Below, in pieces: positions 31,214 to 42,317 of a DNA stretch of 64,000 nt. The notes beneath the pieces were generated by a model. That model was given only the letters and a program-made list of their open reading frames with translations, was not told where the DNA came from and did no database searches. This DNA is from Trichomonas vaginalis G3. Its lineage: Eukaryota; Parabasalia; Trichomonadida; Trichomonadidae. The stretch is from positions 1,426,001 to 1,490,000 of the forward strand of contig NC_067203.1 of assembly GCF_026262505.1 (NCBI RefSeq), written 5' to 3'. Position 1 is the stretch's first letter; each line of letters begins with the position of its first letter. Both the position numbers and the translations under genes were made by a program.

Positions 31214-31231
31214 TTTACTTAGAATAAAAAG

Positions 31232-31348
31232 ATGGACGTATTTGAGTATCTCTTCGAATTGAAGCAAAACAAAGTTTACACACACAAACAATACAAGTTC
31301 ATTGACAGAATAGTTCTTTACACAACAATGGAAAATGTTATAGAATAG
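31232..31348 (+). pseudogene. Short Maverick frame, 38 aa
   Basis: Opens 18 bases from the divergent gene at 31213, sharing its AT-rich leader region. Reads MDVFEYLFELKQNKVYTHKQ and on. The stretch to about 31540 has further coding-like sequence with no family match. Probably a broken small gene. Confidence 0.35.
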
Positions 31349-31542
31349 CAGTCTTTGCTGAACCAAAATATTTTCATAAAGCAAAGAAAGTTGGTATAAC
31401 TGAAATGGTGAAAGTTCTTGAAGCAGACAAAAATATAACAACAAAACTTACAGATATTTCTAAAGGTAAGTTTATAATACAATTTATGTCAAAACTGGCG
31501 TACTGTCAATATTTGACGGAGAGAAGTCAGTTCAAGAACAAC

Positions 31543-33104
31543 TTACTGACCTGCTGCCAAAATCTGCTCGATGGAAGCTGTCGTTATACCAATCTGAGGA
31601 GCCCCAGCAGGTTTCATCGAACGAATTTTCAAAAGAGCATCTTCCGTGAAAAGTGCTATTGGTTTTGTAAACTTCTTTGCTTTCAATTCATCTGGACCGT
31701 CTCTGTCACCAGTATATTGTATTTGAACTGTACCAACAGTTGAAATACCACCCATAAAGTCTTCTGAGTCAGCAAATGGAATGCCAAGCCAAAAGTTTGA
31801 ACGGTCTCCATTTGTATATTGAGTTTTTTGACTCCTGTATGGGTCCATACTTTCACATATGGCATAATAGAACTTTGCATTTCAGGGTTAATGGTTGTTG
31901 TGAAGTTGTTGTTAAAGTTCATAGCATCTAATGTCAAGTTGTATGACCTCATATCCTCAACTGTAGAATATTCTTCTCTTGGAATATTTGCCATCTATGT
32001 TTATATGGTATTTAATACCAGGGTTGTAGAAGCAAGAATAGTCATTTATAGTTCGTCTGAACAGTACAAACATAGTATCTGCATGTTTCATTGCAGTTGT
32101 TAAAGCAATATCTGTTCTTGCACCTGGGTCAGCACTTTGGTTTCCAACTTCACCTGCAAAGTCTTTGACAGATATTTGGTGTATAGGGAACATAAGTGGA
32201 ACTGCAATATATTTGGCAGCTAAAGCATTTGAAATATCTGGGTCCAACATATAGACTGCAAGTCTGCTTTCTATTCTCTTGCATTCAAATTTTTCGCATG
32301 TGAACTTAACTGGGTCCCAAGCATCTCCAGCAGCATTGAAATAATAGTTTACTTCAGTGTTGAGGTTTGAGAAACCAAAGTCTAAGTCAACTTTGTTTTT
32401 GCAAAAGTCGGCGAATGACATTTTATTTGTTCCCACTACTTCTGTAAGAGTGAATGGGTCTTGTGTTGGTGCAATGACTAAGTTATTTTTGCTTGGAGTA
32501 AGTTCGATAGAAATTTTTCCTGCCCAGTTTGGCAAGTATCTTAAAAACCTGAAGATGAGGAAAGATGACAAAGGAACTCTAAGTTTCAGTTTTACTTTGG
32601 TTACTGCTGCTGCAGTTTGTCCAGAAAGGTTAACATAAACTCCTGGAACGTTAGGGTCAAGTCTTCTTATTTTCTCAATAGTTGCATACTGGTCTGTTTG
32701 TTCTCTAGCTTGTGGTTGTACTGAGTTTCTCAAAGCGAACCATTCATAGTTTGCCCATGTTACTGTTTGAACTAAGTCAGAGTTAGAATATATCTTATAT
32801 CCCATGAAAACTTCTGGAGCATATTGGTATCCGACATAGAAAATTCCATTGCAACCTTTCTTGTCAGACAACTTGGCAGAAGGTTTTATTTCAATGTCTT
32901 GTTCCACGTATAAGAAAGAGTTGTCAATAGAAAAATATGAAACCTGTCGCAAGCAATATCTACTGTTGTTGAAGAACCTTCTCCAAACTCACCTACGTTT
33001 CCATAAGAAACAGCAGTTGTATATTCGTAAGTTCCAGGAACTATTTCTGACCTTCTAATGGCATTGTCGCATTCGTTATACCATTCGGAAACATTTCCAT
33101 TCAT
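31543..33104 (-). pseudogene. Major capsid protein of Maverick A, broken
   Basis: The region encodes a double-jelly-roll-type major capsid protein. The phrase VPLSSFLIFRFLRYLPNW, then ISIELTPSKNNLVI corresponds to IPVNDLLAFQAFDDYP, then IILKYYVFRDTLVF in the capsid protein of element B (56054-57694). It is broken, with about three breaks. No intact capsid gene is visible in this element. Confidence 0.8.
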
Positions 33105-33184
33105 GCATCCAAAACTGTTGGCGTTATATTCTGAGCGGCGTACATTTCATATGAGTAAAAATATAGAATAGTTGGATTTATATG

Positions 33185-33769
33185 TCATAATAGAACCCAC
33201 GTGGACCAAGCTTTACTTTTTCTCCTGACTGAGTTTTTAACTCTTCTTTTTCCTTCATTGCCCTCTGCTTGAAGTTGTTGCATCTTTGCATTATGTTCAT
33301 CTAGTATGTTGCAAATTTCCCATGTCCTTTTTGCCTTTTGGCTCTGGTCGCCCATCTCAGGTAACCTATATCCTAGAAAGAGTTTGTCATAGTCTGTATT
33401 TGAGTCTCGCGTATTGTTTGCATGACTCTTTCCTGAGTTTCGGTTCAAGCTCTTCAAACAGTGCCTGTCCATATGGAATAAGCTCGTTTCCAAATATATG
33501 TTTTTGTAGCCATTCTGGTTTTCTTTCCATGTTACCAACTATATCTTTTGTGAATGGGAAAGCTTTACCCAATCTTTCAGTCTTGCGTCGTTTATTTCTG
33601 TAGTTGTTTATTTTGTCAAGGAACATGTTTTTCAATACTAACATTTCATTTGGTACTGTCCATTTGAGTTTTCTTAATATTCATCCCTTCTCGTTCATTG
33701 TCTGCAAAGTAAGTTTTTATGACATTTTGTAAACTTTCGTTTGCAAGGTCATGTACAATAGGTTCTTTC
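33185..33769 (-). pseudogene. Unrecognised broken Maverick gene next to the gap
   Basis: Charged, helical coding remnants on the minus strand (for example EWLQKHIFGNELIPYGQALF) following the capsid region. No family match. It runs into the assembly gap, so its start and the rest of Maverick A are not seen. Confidence 0.45.
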
Positions 33770-33869
33770 NNNNNNNNNNNNNNNNNNNNNNNNNNNNNNN
33801 NNNNNNNNNNNNNNNNNNNNNNNNNNNNNNNNNNNNNNNNNNNNNNNNNNNNNNNNNNNNNNNNNNNNN
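33770..33869. other. Assembly gap (100 N)
   Basis: Exactly 100 N characters, the usual placeholder for a gap of unknown size. The physical link between Maverick A and the ankyrin gene is therefore not established. Confidence 0.99.
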
Positions 33870-36549
33870 TCATTTGATAAAATGATAAATATAGCATTGA
33901 AATATAGAAACTATGAAATTGCTAACTACCTTAAATTAAATTTTGGTCAAAGTCCTGATTCAATAGCAGAAAGTATGTATTTCGGAAATTATGATATTGC
34001 CTCTTATTTACTTTCTAATGGAGAAAATGTCAACAAAACTTATAATCTCTTTCTTTTCATATTAATCATCATTTAATGGCATTCTATTTCTTTTCATATT
34101 TCTCATTGTTGAATCAAGTTCTCTCGATATTAATGAATGTCCTCTCAATATTGCAATCAAAGCTAATTCAATAGAAATTGTGAAATTCTTAGTTGAGCAT
34201 GGTGCTGATGTTAACAAACGAATTATTCTCTTTCATTTCATATTTATCATTATTTTATGAGATTTTCTTTCTTTTCATATTTATCATTATTTTATGGCAT
34301 TCCCTTTCGTTTTATATTTATCATTGTTTTATTACATTCTCATTCATTTCACATTTCTCATTGTTGAATCAAGTTCTCTCTATGTTAATGAATGCCCTCT
34401 TAGTATTGCAACCAAAGCGAATTCAATTGAAATTGTGAAATCTTTAGTTGAACATGGTGCTGATGTTAACATAAAACTTATTCTCTTTCTTTTCATTTTT
34501 ATCATTATTTCATGACATTTTCTTTCTTTTCATATTTAACATTATTTTATGAAGTTATATTTCTTTTTATATTTCTCATTGCTTAATGCAATTCTTTCTA
34601 TATTAATGAATACCCTCTTAGTATTGCAATCAAAGCGAATTCAATTGAAATTGTGAAACTTTTAGTTGAGCATGGTGCTGATGTTAACATAAAACTTATT
34701 CTCTTTCTTTCTATATTTATCATTATTTCATGACATTTTCTTTCTTTTCATATTTAAAATTATTTTATGAAGTTATATTTCTTTTTATATTTCTCATTGC
34801 TTAATGCAATTCTTTCTATATTAATGAATACCCTCTTAGTATTGCAATCAAAGCGAATTCAATTGAAATTGTGAAATCTTTAGTTGAACATGGTGCTGAT
34901 GTTAACATAAAACTTATTCTCTTTCTTTTCATTTTTATCAATATTTTATAAAATTCTCTTTCTTTTCATATTTAACATTATTTTATGGCATTTTCTTTCT
35001 TTTCATATTTCTCATTATTTTATGGCATTCCCTTTCTTTTCATATTTATCATTGTTTTATTACATTCTCATTCATTTCACATTTCTCATTGTTGAATCAA
35101 GTTCTCTCTATGTTAATGAATGCCCTCTTAGTATTGCAACCAAAGCGAATTCAATTGAAATTGTGAAATCTTTAGTTGAACATGGTGCTGATGTTAACAT
35201 AAAACTTATTCTCTTTCTTTTCATTTTTATCAATATTTTATAAAATTCTCTTTCTTTTAATATCTATCATTGTTTTATTACATTCTCATTCATTTCACAT
35301 TTCTCATTGTATAATGAAGTTCTCTCTATGTTAATGAATGCCCTCTTAGTATTGCAACCAAAGCGAATTCAATAGAAATTGTGAAACTTTTAGTTGAGCA
35401 TGGTGCTGATGTTAACATAAAATTAATTATCTTTCTATTATATTTATCATTACTTTATAACATTCTCATTCTTTTAATATTTCTCATTAGTTTATTACAT
35501 TATCTTTTTTTTCATATTTATCAGTGTTTTATATAGAATTTTCTTTCTTTTCATATTTATCATTGTTTTATGGCATTCTCTTTCTTTTCATATTTATCAT
35601 TGTTTTATCTCATCATCTTTCTTTTCATATCTATCATTGTTTTATTACATTCTCATTCATTTCACATTTCTCATTGTATAATGAAGTTCTCTCTATGTTA
35701 ATGAATGCCCTCTTAGTATTGCAATCAAAGCGAATTCAATTGAAATTGTGAAACTTTTAGTTGAGCATGGTGCTGATGTTAACATAAATTTATTCTCTTT
35801 CTTTTCATATTTATCAATGTTTTATAACATTCTCTTTCTTTTCATATTTATCATTAGTTTATTACATTATCTTTCTTTTCGTATTTATCATTGTTTTATT
35901 ACATTCTCATTCATTTCACATTTCTCATTGTATAATGAAGTTCTCTTTATGTTAATGAACGCCCTCTTAGTATTGCAATCAAAGCGAATTCAATAGAAAT
36001 TATGAAATTTTTAGTTGAGCATGGTGCTGATGTTAACATAAAACTTATTCTCTTTCTTTCCATATTTATCATTATTTCATGACATTCTCTTTCTTTTTAT
36101 ATTTATCATTACTTTATAACATTCTCTTTCTTTTCATATTATCATTGTTTTATTACATTATCTTTCTTTTCATATTTATCATTATTTTATGAGATTTTCT
36201 TTCTTTTCATATTTCTCATTGTTTTATTTTATTCTATTTCTTTTCATATTTCTCATTATTTTATGGCATTCTCTTTCTTTTCATATTTATCAGTGTTTTA
36301 TTGCATTATCTTTCTTTTCATATTTATCATTATTTTATGAAATTTTCATTCATTTCATAGTTATCATTAGTTTATGGCATTCCCTTTCTTTTCATATTTA
36401 TCATTGTTTTATTACATTCTCATTCATTTCACATTTCTCATTGTTGAATCAAGTTCTCTCTATGTTAATGAATGCCCTCTTAGTATTGCAATCAAAGCGA
36501 ATTCAATTGAAATTGTCAAATTCTTAATTGAACATGGTGCTAAGAATTG
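33870..36549 (+). pseudogene. Ankyrin-repeat gene broken up by satellite linkers
   Basis: The first ~180 bp after the gap encode contiguous ankyrin/DUF3447-type repeats (ALKYRNYEIANYLKLNFG, then FGNYDIASYLLSNGENVNK), as in large T. vaginalis ankyrin families. After that, nine single ankyrin units (core INECPLSIATKANSIEIVKS, then LVEHGADVN) start near 34114, 34368, 34588, 34808, 35096, 35312, 35682, 35936 and 36447. They are separated by 100-400 bp of pyrimidine-rich repeats that shift frame and add stops. The last unit ends in HGAKN and a stop at 36549. The gene as it stands cannot give one long protein. The 5' end is lost in the gap. No splice signals of the known trichomonad type (GTAYGT, ACTAACACACAG) are seen at the linker borders. 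Confidence 0.8.
34030..36446 (+). repeat. Pyrimidine-rich ~36-bp linker satellite between ankyrin units
   Basis: The linkers are built from imperfect ~36-bp units of the form TTCTCTTTCTTTTCATATTT followed by ATCATTGTTTTATTACA. Each linker has one to about ten units. Adjacent ankyrin units with their linkers form higher-order repeats, for example 34368-34587 and 34588-34807 are near copies. Confidence 0.85.
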
Positions 36550-36677
36550 AAAATAAACAGCATTATTTAAGAATAAACATTTCATTTCTTCAATTGATTT
36601 TTCCATACCGTATGCAGACTTTTTCAAGATATATCTTTGAAGAAAATATAAAATACCTTGAAATGTTTATTCTTATT

Positions 36678-36736
36678 AGGCAAGTCCATGGACAAAGCTT
36701 AGTTTATGGACATTAAAACAGTACATGGACTTGCCT
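36678..36736. repeat. 59-bp palindromic insert, copy 1
   Basis: A 59-bp segment bounded by perfect 13-bp inverted ends, AGGCAAGTCCATG and its complement. The interior holds an AAGCTTAGTTTATGGACATT stretch. A second copy in the opposite direction is at 41999-42057. Flanking bases are AT-rich (ATT on both sides here), so a short target duplication is possible but not provable. It looks like a very small MITE-like element. Confidence 0.8.
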
Positions 36737-36971
36737 ATTATATAAAAATATCATAATATATTTTGCATACCGTATACAGACATTTTCAAGATATATCTTT
36801 GAAGAAAATATAAAATAAATAAAACAATATGAATATTAAAGTCATTTCAAGAGCCTTGTACCGATAAACTAGCCTTGTACTGCCATTTTATGGTGATGTA
36901 AAGTATTCAAAAAATTTGCAATGTAAGCCATTACATGGCAAGTTTTATTTAAATATGAAAAGTTTTTTTTT

Positions 36972-37003
<32 letters not shown>

Positions 37004-37754
37004 TTTATTTTGGCGGGCAATAAACGTCTTCAAATTCTTTCCAATTATTCAGTTAAATATAAGTAGTCCTCTCGTTGGCTTATCTAATTTAAATTATCAA
37101 TTCATTCAAATTCTGAAAATACTCTATAGCAATTAGCATGATAACTACAATCTGGGTGTTTGAATTATAAAAACTGAATAGGTATCAAAAATAAATCAAA
37201 ATTTTATTTAACATCCATATGAAAAGATTTATAAGCCTTATGAGTACTTGAAAGCAACTTAAGGAGCTTTTATTTGTATTTGGATTCGATTACAACGTAT
37301 TTCTTTCGATATTTGAGGAGAAATTAAGCCGATTATCTCTTTTTTTGGATTAATGCAAGCGCAATGTAGGGATTGTGCTGTTCTCCTAAGGTATTCGGTA
37401 ATTTATTGCTTTAACATAGTAAAGAACTGTGTTAGATTGAAATTGTTTTTGAAATTATTTTACCTTTCATATTTCACAACTCATTTTGAACAAAAGTTCA
37501 TCTAGCTTCCATGTGATACGGGCATGCATTGTATTTGTCATCTATTTGTGGGATTACTTATACTCAACTACAAATTTATATTGTCACTTTTCCCGCCAGT
37601 TGCCCATGTATAAATAAAACAATCCTGAAAAAAAATTGATAAGTCTTAAAGAGGCTCAAAAATGAGGGATAGTAATTATAGCAAAAATAAATATAACAAT
37701 TTTAATAAAACATAAATAAACAGTTAGGAACTAAAACGTGAATTATGTAAACTA
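36737..37754. other. Intergenic region, no gene seen
   Basis: AT-rich DNA with an ATT microsatellite near 36975-37005 and nothing else identifiable. It separates the ankyrin gene from the convergent acidic-protein gene. Confidence 0.6.
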
Positions 37755-40538
37755 TCACAGTGAATTAAGCTGCTCGAGAATCAATTTATCTGCAACTTTT
37801 ATTAATTCATTAACAACTGAAGCAGAATTATTGATTTTTCCAACGTAGTCTTCAACAATTTTTGATTTTTGTTCACTAGTGAGATCCTTGTCGACTCTTT
37901 CTGTTGGATGAATTATGAGATCTGATTCTTCTTCTTCTTCAAAGTAATCATTTTCGATAATAAGTTCATCTTCGTTAATAAAGTCATAGCACTCCTCTTC
38001 TTCGTCATCTGAGTCGTCATTAACTGAATATTTTGATTTTCTTATGAAAATGTGCTTTGGAGAGCCCTCCTCTTCTTCTTCATCACTTCCTTTGTCCAAT
38101 AATTCATCTACTTTTGGTGAAGGACATTCAATTTTTATTGAATCGACATCTTCATCGGAATTCGAATCTGCTAAATTAAACAGATCATCGCTGTTGGCAT
38201 CTGATGCATTATCTTTGGTATTTTCTTCTTCTGTTTCGTTTTTACTTGGATTTTGATTTAAATTTGACGTCTGGATTGTCAATTTGAGCTTTTGGTCTTC
38301 ATTAACTGTTGGTGTTTGATTGTTGTCTTTAAGGATATCATCTTTTTTTGAATCTTCAGTATCGAGAATATCAGATGTTAATTTACTTGGTCCTTTTGGG
38401 GCAAAAAGCTCATCCAAATCTTCCTCTTCGATTAAACTTGCAAGGATTTCATCAATTTTCCCAATATCGTCAAGTTCATCAGTTTTGCTATCTGGAGGTG
38501 GGATCTCGCTTGTTTCTGCAGATTCTGGAGAGGTAGATACTGGGATATCTACAACTTGGCATTTATTCAACTCGTCTTTTTCACTTGGAAAAGATTCTTC
38601 TTCAATTATTAAATCGTCAGCGTCAATCATACGTGGAGCTTGTATATTCGGATCATCTAACTCATTGATATCAAGAATTGAAGGGTTGTGGTTGCATAAA
38701 GAAGATTCTACATCTGAATACATTTCTTCTTCTTCAAATTTCAGAGCATTTGGATCCAGAGATTCAATATTATCTTCTTCGAACTGGAATCTGTCTTCTT
38801 CTTCATTTTCTTTTGGATTTTGTTCCTGAACATTGAAATTTTCTTCAAGAACAATCTCGGATTTGTCTTCTTTCATATCCTTAACTTCTGTTGCTACAAT
38901 GAGAGGAAGATTTTCTTCACCTTTTGAGTTTTTTGGTGATTTCTGATTTGCATTTGAAGAATCATCATCTTGAAGTATTTCATCGATGATCTTGTGTGCT
39001 ATGTCACTTGAATTAATTAATTCTTTTGGTTCTTCGCTACTTTTGTTTTCATCATTTTTATCTTGTTCGGGATTTTTAATATCTGAGATCTCAACATTAT
39101 CAGAATTGCTTATTTGACTAACGCTATCTTCTTCCTTCTCATCTTCATCTGTTGTAAGACCTTCAATGTTAGCATTTGATGGTCTGACCTTTTCTTTTGC
39201 AATTTCGGATAAATTCTCTTCGAGACCATCTTGTTGGTGGCTGTCTTCTATATCACTGGCTTTCTTATACTCAGAAAAAGAGCCATCTTCAAGAATCTTT
39301 TGAGGATCTGAAGATTTCGGATCTTCTTCTTCCTCTTCATAGTATTCAAATGTTCCAGAATCTGAATTTTCATCGTTTTGGAGTGATGATAAAGATACCT
39401 CATCAGAATCAACAGGTGGATCAAAATTATCTAATGACAATGATACTCCGAGGTTTGGTAATCGTGATGGAATACGTTCGCGGTCAGCTTGAGTAAGTTC
39501 TGGAGATTTTGTTAAATTTTCTTTTGGTTTTGTTTCTTTTTCTGTTATTTTTTCGTCTTCGCTTACTTCTTCTTCAGCCATTACATCTGCGAGCATTGAT
39601 TTGAGTTTTTCGTTCACAATTTGCTCACGAATCGGAGGAGGATTCTTTGGAGTTAAAATTGAGTTTGTAAATGATGGCCCTCTATTGTCTAGTGTCTTCT
39701 TTGGAATTGGTGATACATCAGAAGAATTTTCGCTGACTATTGAACTATTTTGCATTAAATCAAAATGATGATTGTGAACAGGTGATCCGGATGGTATTGC
39801 AGAATAATTCTGAGTATTCTTGCTATCAGCGTAAACGGAAATTGAATGAGTATTTGAAGTTGCACTAGATTTTCTAAAAGGTTTATGAGCTTTTGAAGGA
39901 GACCGAGTGGATTTGACATTACTTTCGTTGGCAAGTTTAGATCTGGATTTTGTGACTCTGTTGTTAGATTGAGTAATATATGAAACAAAAGAATTTCCTG
40001 GTTGCGGAATTTCACTCTTGGAGCTTATCATATTTCGTATTTCGCATTGAGTCTTGGTTGGAGAGTAAAAATATTCGGATTCGTTGATTGATGAATTAAT
40101 TTCTGAAATTGTTTTCTTTGGACTCTTTACAATTACTGTTTGTGATGGTGTTGGAACACATTGATATTTAGATTCTTCTGGTTTTGTTGGGCTATATAAA
40201 GTTTGAAGCACATTTACTGGTCTGGGTTGATTATTCGTCATTAACAAAATAGATTTATGCATACTAGTTGGTTTGGAAGAAGGGCTTGAAATATCAGAGG
40301 AATTTATGCTAGAATTTGAGTTAACGGAAATCTTATTTGAAACAAATGAACTATCTGGACGCTTTACTGTATATGTCGATGTATTTATTTTACTGGAATT
40401 CAAATCATAGCCACCTGGTCTGCGAGTTCTGTGATTCAAATAAACTTGAATATTTTGTTCTTTTAACATTGATGCGCTTTTGCCGTTAATACTTGATTCG
40501 GATCTCGAATTTGCTGAGGAAGTGCGACGAGAACTCAT
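37755..40538 (-). CDS. Large acidic, serine-rich host protein, 927 aa
   Basis: Start taken at the ATG at 40538 (MSSRRTSSANSRSESS). The N-terminal ~300 residues are basic and Ser/Thr/Asn-rich. Residues ~330 to 880 are very acidic, with many Glu/Asp runs (YYEEEEEDPKSSDP, DEEEEEGSPKH). The last ~45 residues may be a helix (SKIVEDYVGKINNSASVVNE). No catalytic domain is seen; it looks intrinsically disordered and likely phosphorylated, perhaps a cytoskeletal or nuclear scaffold. A TCACGA about 12 bases before the ATG is a weak match to the trichomonad Inr. The frame is intact over 2.8 kb, unlike the decayed flanks, so it is probably a real host gene. Confidence 0.75.
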   Translation of the reverse strand: MSSRRTSSANSRSESSINGKSASMLKEQNIQVYLNHRTRRPGGYDLNSSKINTSTYTVKRPDSSFVSNKISVNSNSSINSSDISSPSSKPTSMHKSILLMTNNQPRPVNVLQTLYSPTKPEESKYQCVPTPSQTVIVKSPKKTISEINSSINESEYFYSPTKTQCEIRNMISSKSEIPQPGNSFVSYITQSNNRVTKSRSKLANESNVKSTRSPSKAHKPFRKSSATSNTHSISVYADSKNTQNYSAIPSGSPVHNHHFDLMQNSSIVSENSSDVSPIPKKTLDNRGPSFTNSILTPKNPPPIREQIVNEKLKSMLADVMAEEEVSEDEKITEKETKPKENLTKSPELTQADRERIPSRLPNLGVSLSLDNFDPPVDSDEVSLSSLQNDENSDSGTFEYYEEEEEDPKSSDPQKILEDGSFSEYKKASDIEDSHQQDGLEENLSEIAKEKVRPSNANIEGLTTDEDEKEEDSVSQISNSDNVEISDIKNPEQDKNDENKSSEEPKELINSSDIAHKIIDEILQDDDSSNANQKSPKNSKGEENLPLIVATEVKDMKEDKSEIVLEENFNVQEQNPKENEEEDRFQFEEDNIESLDPNALKFEEEEMYSDVESSLCNHNPSILDINELDDPNIQAPRMIDADDLIIEEESFPSEKDELNKCQVVDIPVSTSPESAETSEIPPPDSKTDELDDIGKIDEILASLIEEEDLDELFAPKGPSKLTSDILDTEDSKKDDILKDNNQTPTVNEDQKLKLTIQTSNLNQNPSKNETEEENTKDNASDANSDDLFNLADSNSDEDVDSIKIECPSPKVDELLDKGSDEEEEEGSPKHIFIRKSKYSVNDDSDDEEEECYDFINEDELIIENDYFEEEEESDLIIHPTERVDKDLTSEQKSKIVEDYVGKINNSASVVNELIKVADKLILEQLNSL

Positions 40539-40925
40539 CAATAATCGTGATAAAATTTGTCAAATTTTTAAGTAATCATGTCAGTTAATAATTATTCCGC
40601 GATTATTCAAAAATTGAAATGAGTTAAATGGTTTATGCGGAATTATAATAGATATTCCGTATCTTTTAAAATTTCCGCTATGTATATTAGGTATTCGTAT
40701 ATTCCAAACGCATTTCAAACTTTCTGTTTTATAAAGAATATGGAATTATTGATGCACTTACCCCTCTATGACAATTCTTTCAATTCAGATGTTTAAGGTT
40801 AATTTTCAATGACACTTCACACCAGTTGCCAAAATTTTGAATTAAGATCAGATTGGCGTGATTGATCGTCTATCAAAATTTCGAATAAGAGACTTTACGA
40901 AGGAAAAGGAGCTTAGACAAATCTG

Positions 40926-41291
40926 ATGATTTCGAAAAAAAAAATGATTTTAAGGGACCACTGCACAGCCAAACAAGGTTCATCGTCATTCATGTCAAAA
41001 GTTTTTGTAAAAAAAATTGGAGTTGAATATGGTGAAACGAACAAAAAATTATTAGAAGAAATATATGATAAAATAGATGACAAAAATGAATCTCTTAAAT
41101 TTGTTACATCAAATATCGATGAAAGTAAAGAAATCATTAAAAAAAAACACAAAATACATGAATCAAATGGAAAAATAATCAACAGAGAAGGATATTTCTC
41201 ACAAGACAATACAATTCCTGACTGGTGGAATTCAAATCACTCAAAATGTTTCATATCTGAAATGTCAAATTTGAAAAATCACTATTTATGA
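40926..41291 (+). CDS. Possible hypothetical protein, 121 aa
   Basis: An open, Lys/Glu/Asn-rich frame (MISKKKMILRDHCTAKQG and on) without family match. It lies in a 1.4-kb stretch (40539-41998) between the acidic-protein gene and the inverted ankyrin fragment. Other short frames at 41391-41710 may be remnants of a decayed gene. Weak support. Confidence 0.25.
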   Translation: MISKKKMILRDHCTAKQGSSSFMSKVFVKKIGVEYGETNKKLLEEIYDKIDDKNESLKFVTSNIDESKEIIKKKHKIHESNGKIINREGYFSQDNTIPDWWNSNHSKCFISEMSNLKNHYL

Positions 41292-41998
41292 AATGATGCA
41301 TCATCTCCATTTTTGGGGATTATTCCATTGATGCAAAAATGGAAATTAATTATGTCAAACTGTCCAAACTGTAACGTTTATTGTTTCTAAATGAAATGGA
41401 AAATAAAAGTCGTATTTCTTTTGCCAGCAAAATTTGTGATATTTTTTGAATCGACAAATCCGAAAAGTGACCACAGTTATCCAAGCTGTCCATTTTCTGC
41501 TGGAGATTCATTGACGATGGAGAATTTCGGACAGATATATGATGGTGAAGGATACTGTCGGAGATTGACAGCATATCCAGTTGGATTTCGCAACGAAAGG
41601 AAGTTCAGACTTACAGAAAGCAATAGATGTTCTCAGATCATCAGAAGTGAAATTATAAGGAAAGAAAGAGGAAAAAGTCTTTTCAAGAGAAGTTTCTTCA
41701 AGTGATGCATGGACTAAGGAAATGGGCAAAACCTACAGATCTGAGAGAATTGATCCTAGAATGACAAAACTATCTGCATCTCAACACTTCTGACTTACTT
41801 TTCCTTGCATCTGCAAAGTTATCAATAGCATGGAATCTGACCTAAAAAGCAAAGATATTGAAAGGCAACTCTATCAACATTTGATACTTTACAAACTTTT
41901 TCAATTCGTCCATTTAATTTTCAGATGCTTTCAAAAAAAAAAAAATATTGAAAAAGTGTATAAAGTATGCAAAATATATTATGATATTTTTATATAAT

Positions 41999-42057
41999 AG
42001 GCAAGTCCATGTACTGTTTTAATGTCCATAAACTAAGCTTTGTCAATGGACTTGCCT
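41999..42057. repeat. 59-bp palindromic insert, copy 2
   Basis: Inverted copy of the 36678-36736 element, with the same 13-bp inverted ends. About 250 bp around it (41960-42205) also match, inverted, the DNA downstream of the ankyrin gene at 36545-36770, so the insert was duplicated together with its surroundings. Confidence 0.8.
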
Positions 42058-42200
42058 AATATTCATTTTGTTTTATTTATTTTATATTTTCTTAAAAGAT
42101 ATATCTTTAAAAAGTCTGTATACGGTATGGAAAATCAATTGAAGAAATGAAATGTTTACTCTTAAATAATGCTGTTTCAATATATCTAAAATAAAAATTT

Positions 42201-42317
42201 TCAATTCTTAGCACCATGTTCAACTAAGAATTTCATAATTTCTATTGAATTCGCTTTGATTGCAATACTAAGAGGGCATTCATTAACATAGAGAGAACTT
42301 GATTCAACAATGAAAAT
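42201..42317 (-). pseudogene. Ankyrin gene 3' fragment, cut by Maverick B
   Basis: Reads the last ankyrin unit (NECPLSIAIKANSIEIMKFL, then VEHGAKN and stop) in the opposite direction to the gene at 33.9-36.5 kb, with the same downstream sequence. It ends at the first base of the Maverick B terminal repeat. No continuation is seen beyond the right end of Maverick B, so the rest was lost or moved. Confidence 0.75.

Larger units (their letters stand above)
12560..33769. mobile_element. Maverick/Polinton A, broken, at least 21 kb
   Basis: A large Maverick (Polinton) element. Parts seen, in order: poly-A terminal run with hairpin; Dam-like methylase; several small proteins; a structural protein; collar-type fibre; integrase; amphipathic proteins; family B polymerase; a GC-richer cluster of small genes with an HNH nuclease; packaging ATPase; SF3 helicase; penton-like and major capsid proteins. 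The far end runs into a 100-N gap, so the right terminus is not seen. It is broken, with roughly ten or more breaks, several of them in core genes. The methylase gene is nearly identical to that of element C, so the family is young. Confidence 0.9.

Noticed and set aside
31214-31444. Hydrophobic N-terminal extension of the VSCCG protein
   Set aside because: It overlaps the divergent small frame and lacks coding character; the start at 31213 has the common leader.
33286-33603. Plus-strand 105-aa frame with hydrophobic start
   Set aside because: It is the antisense of the charged minus-strand Maverick remnant, which has the better coding character.
34193-36527. Multi-span membrane proteins in the ankyrin region
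   Set aside because: The Phe/Ile/Leu-rich stretches are translations of the pyrimidine-rich linker satellite and change frame with repeat number.
38044-38829. Serine-rich plus-strand frames across the acidic-protein gene
   Set aside because: They are antisense readings of its Glu/Asp-rich codons (GAA/GAT read as TTC/ATC/TCT).
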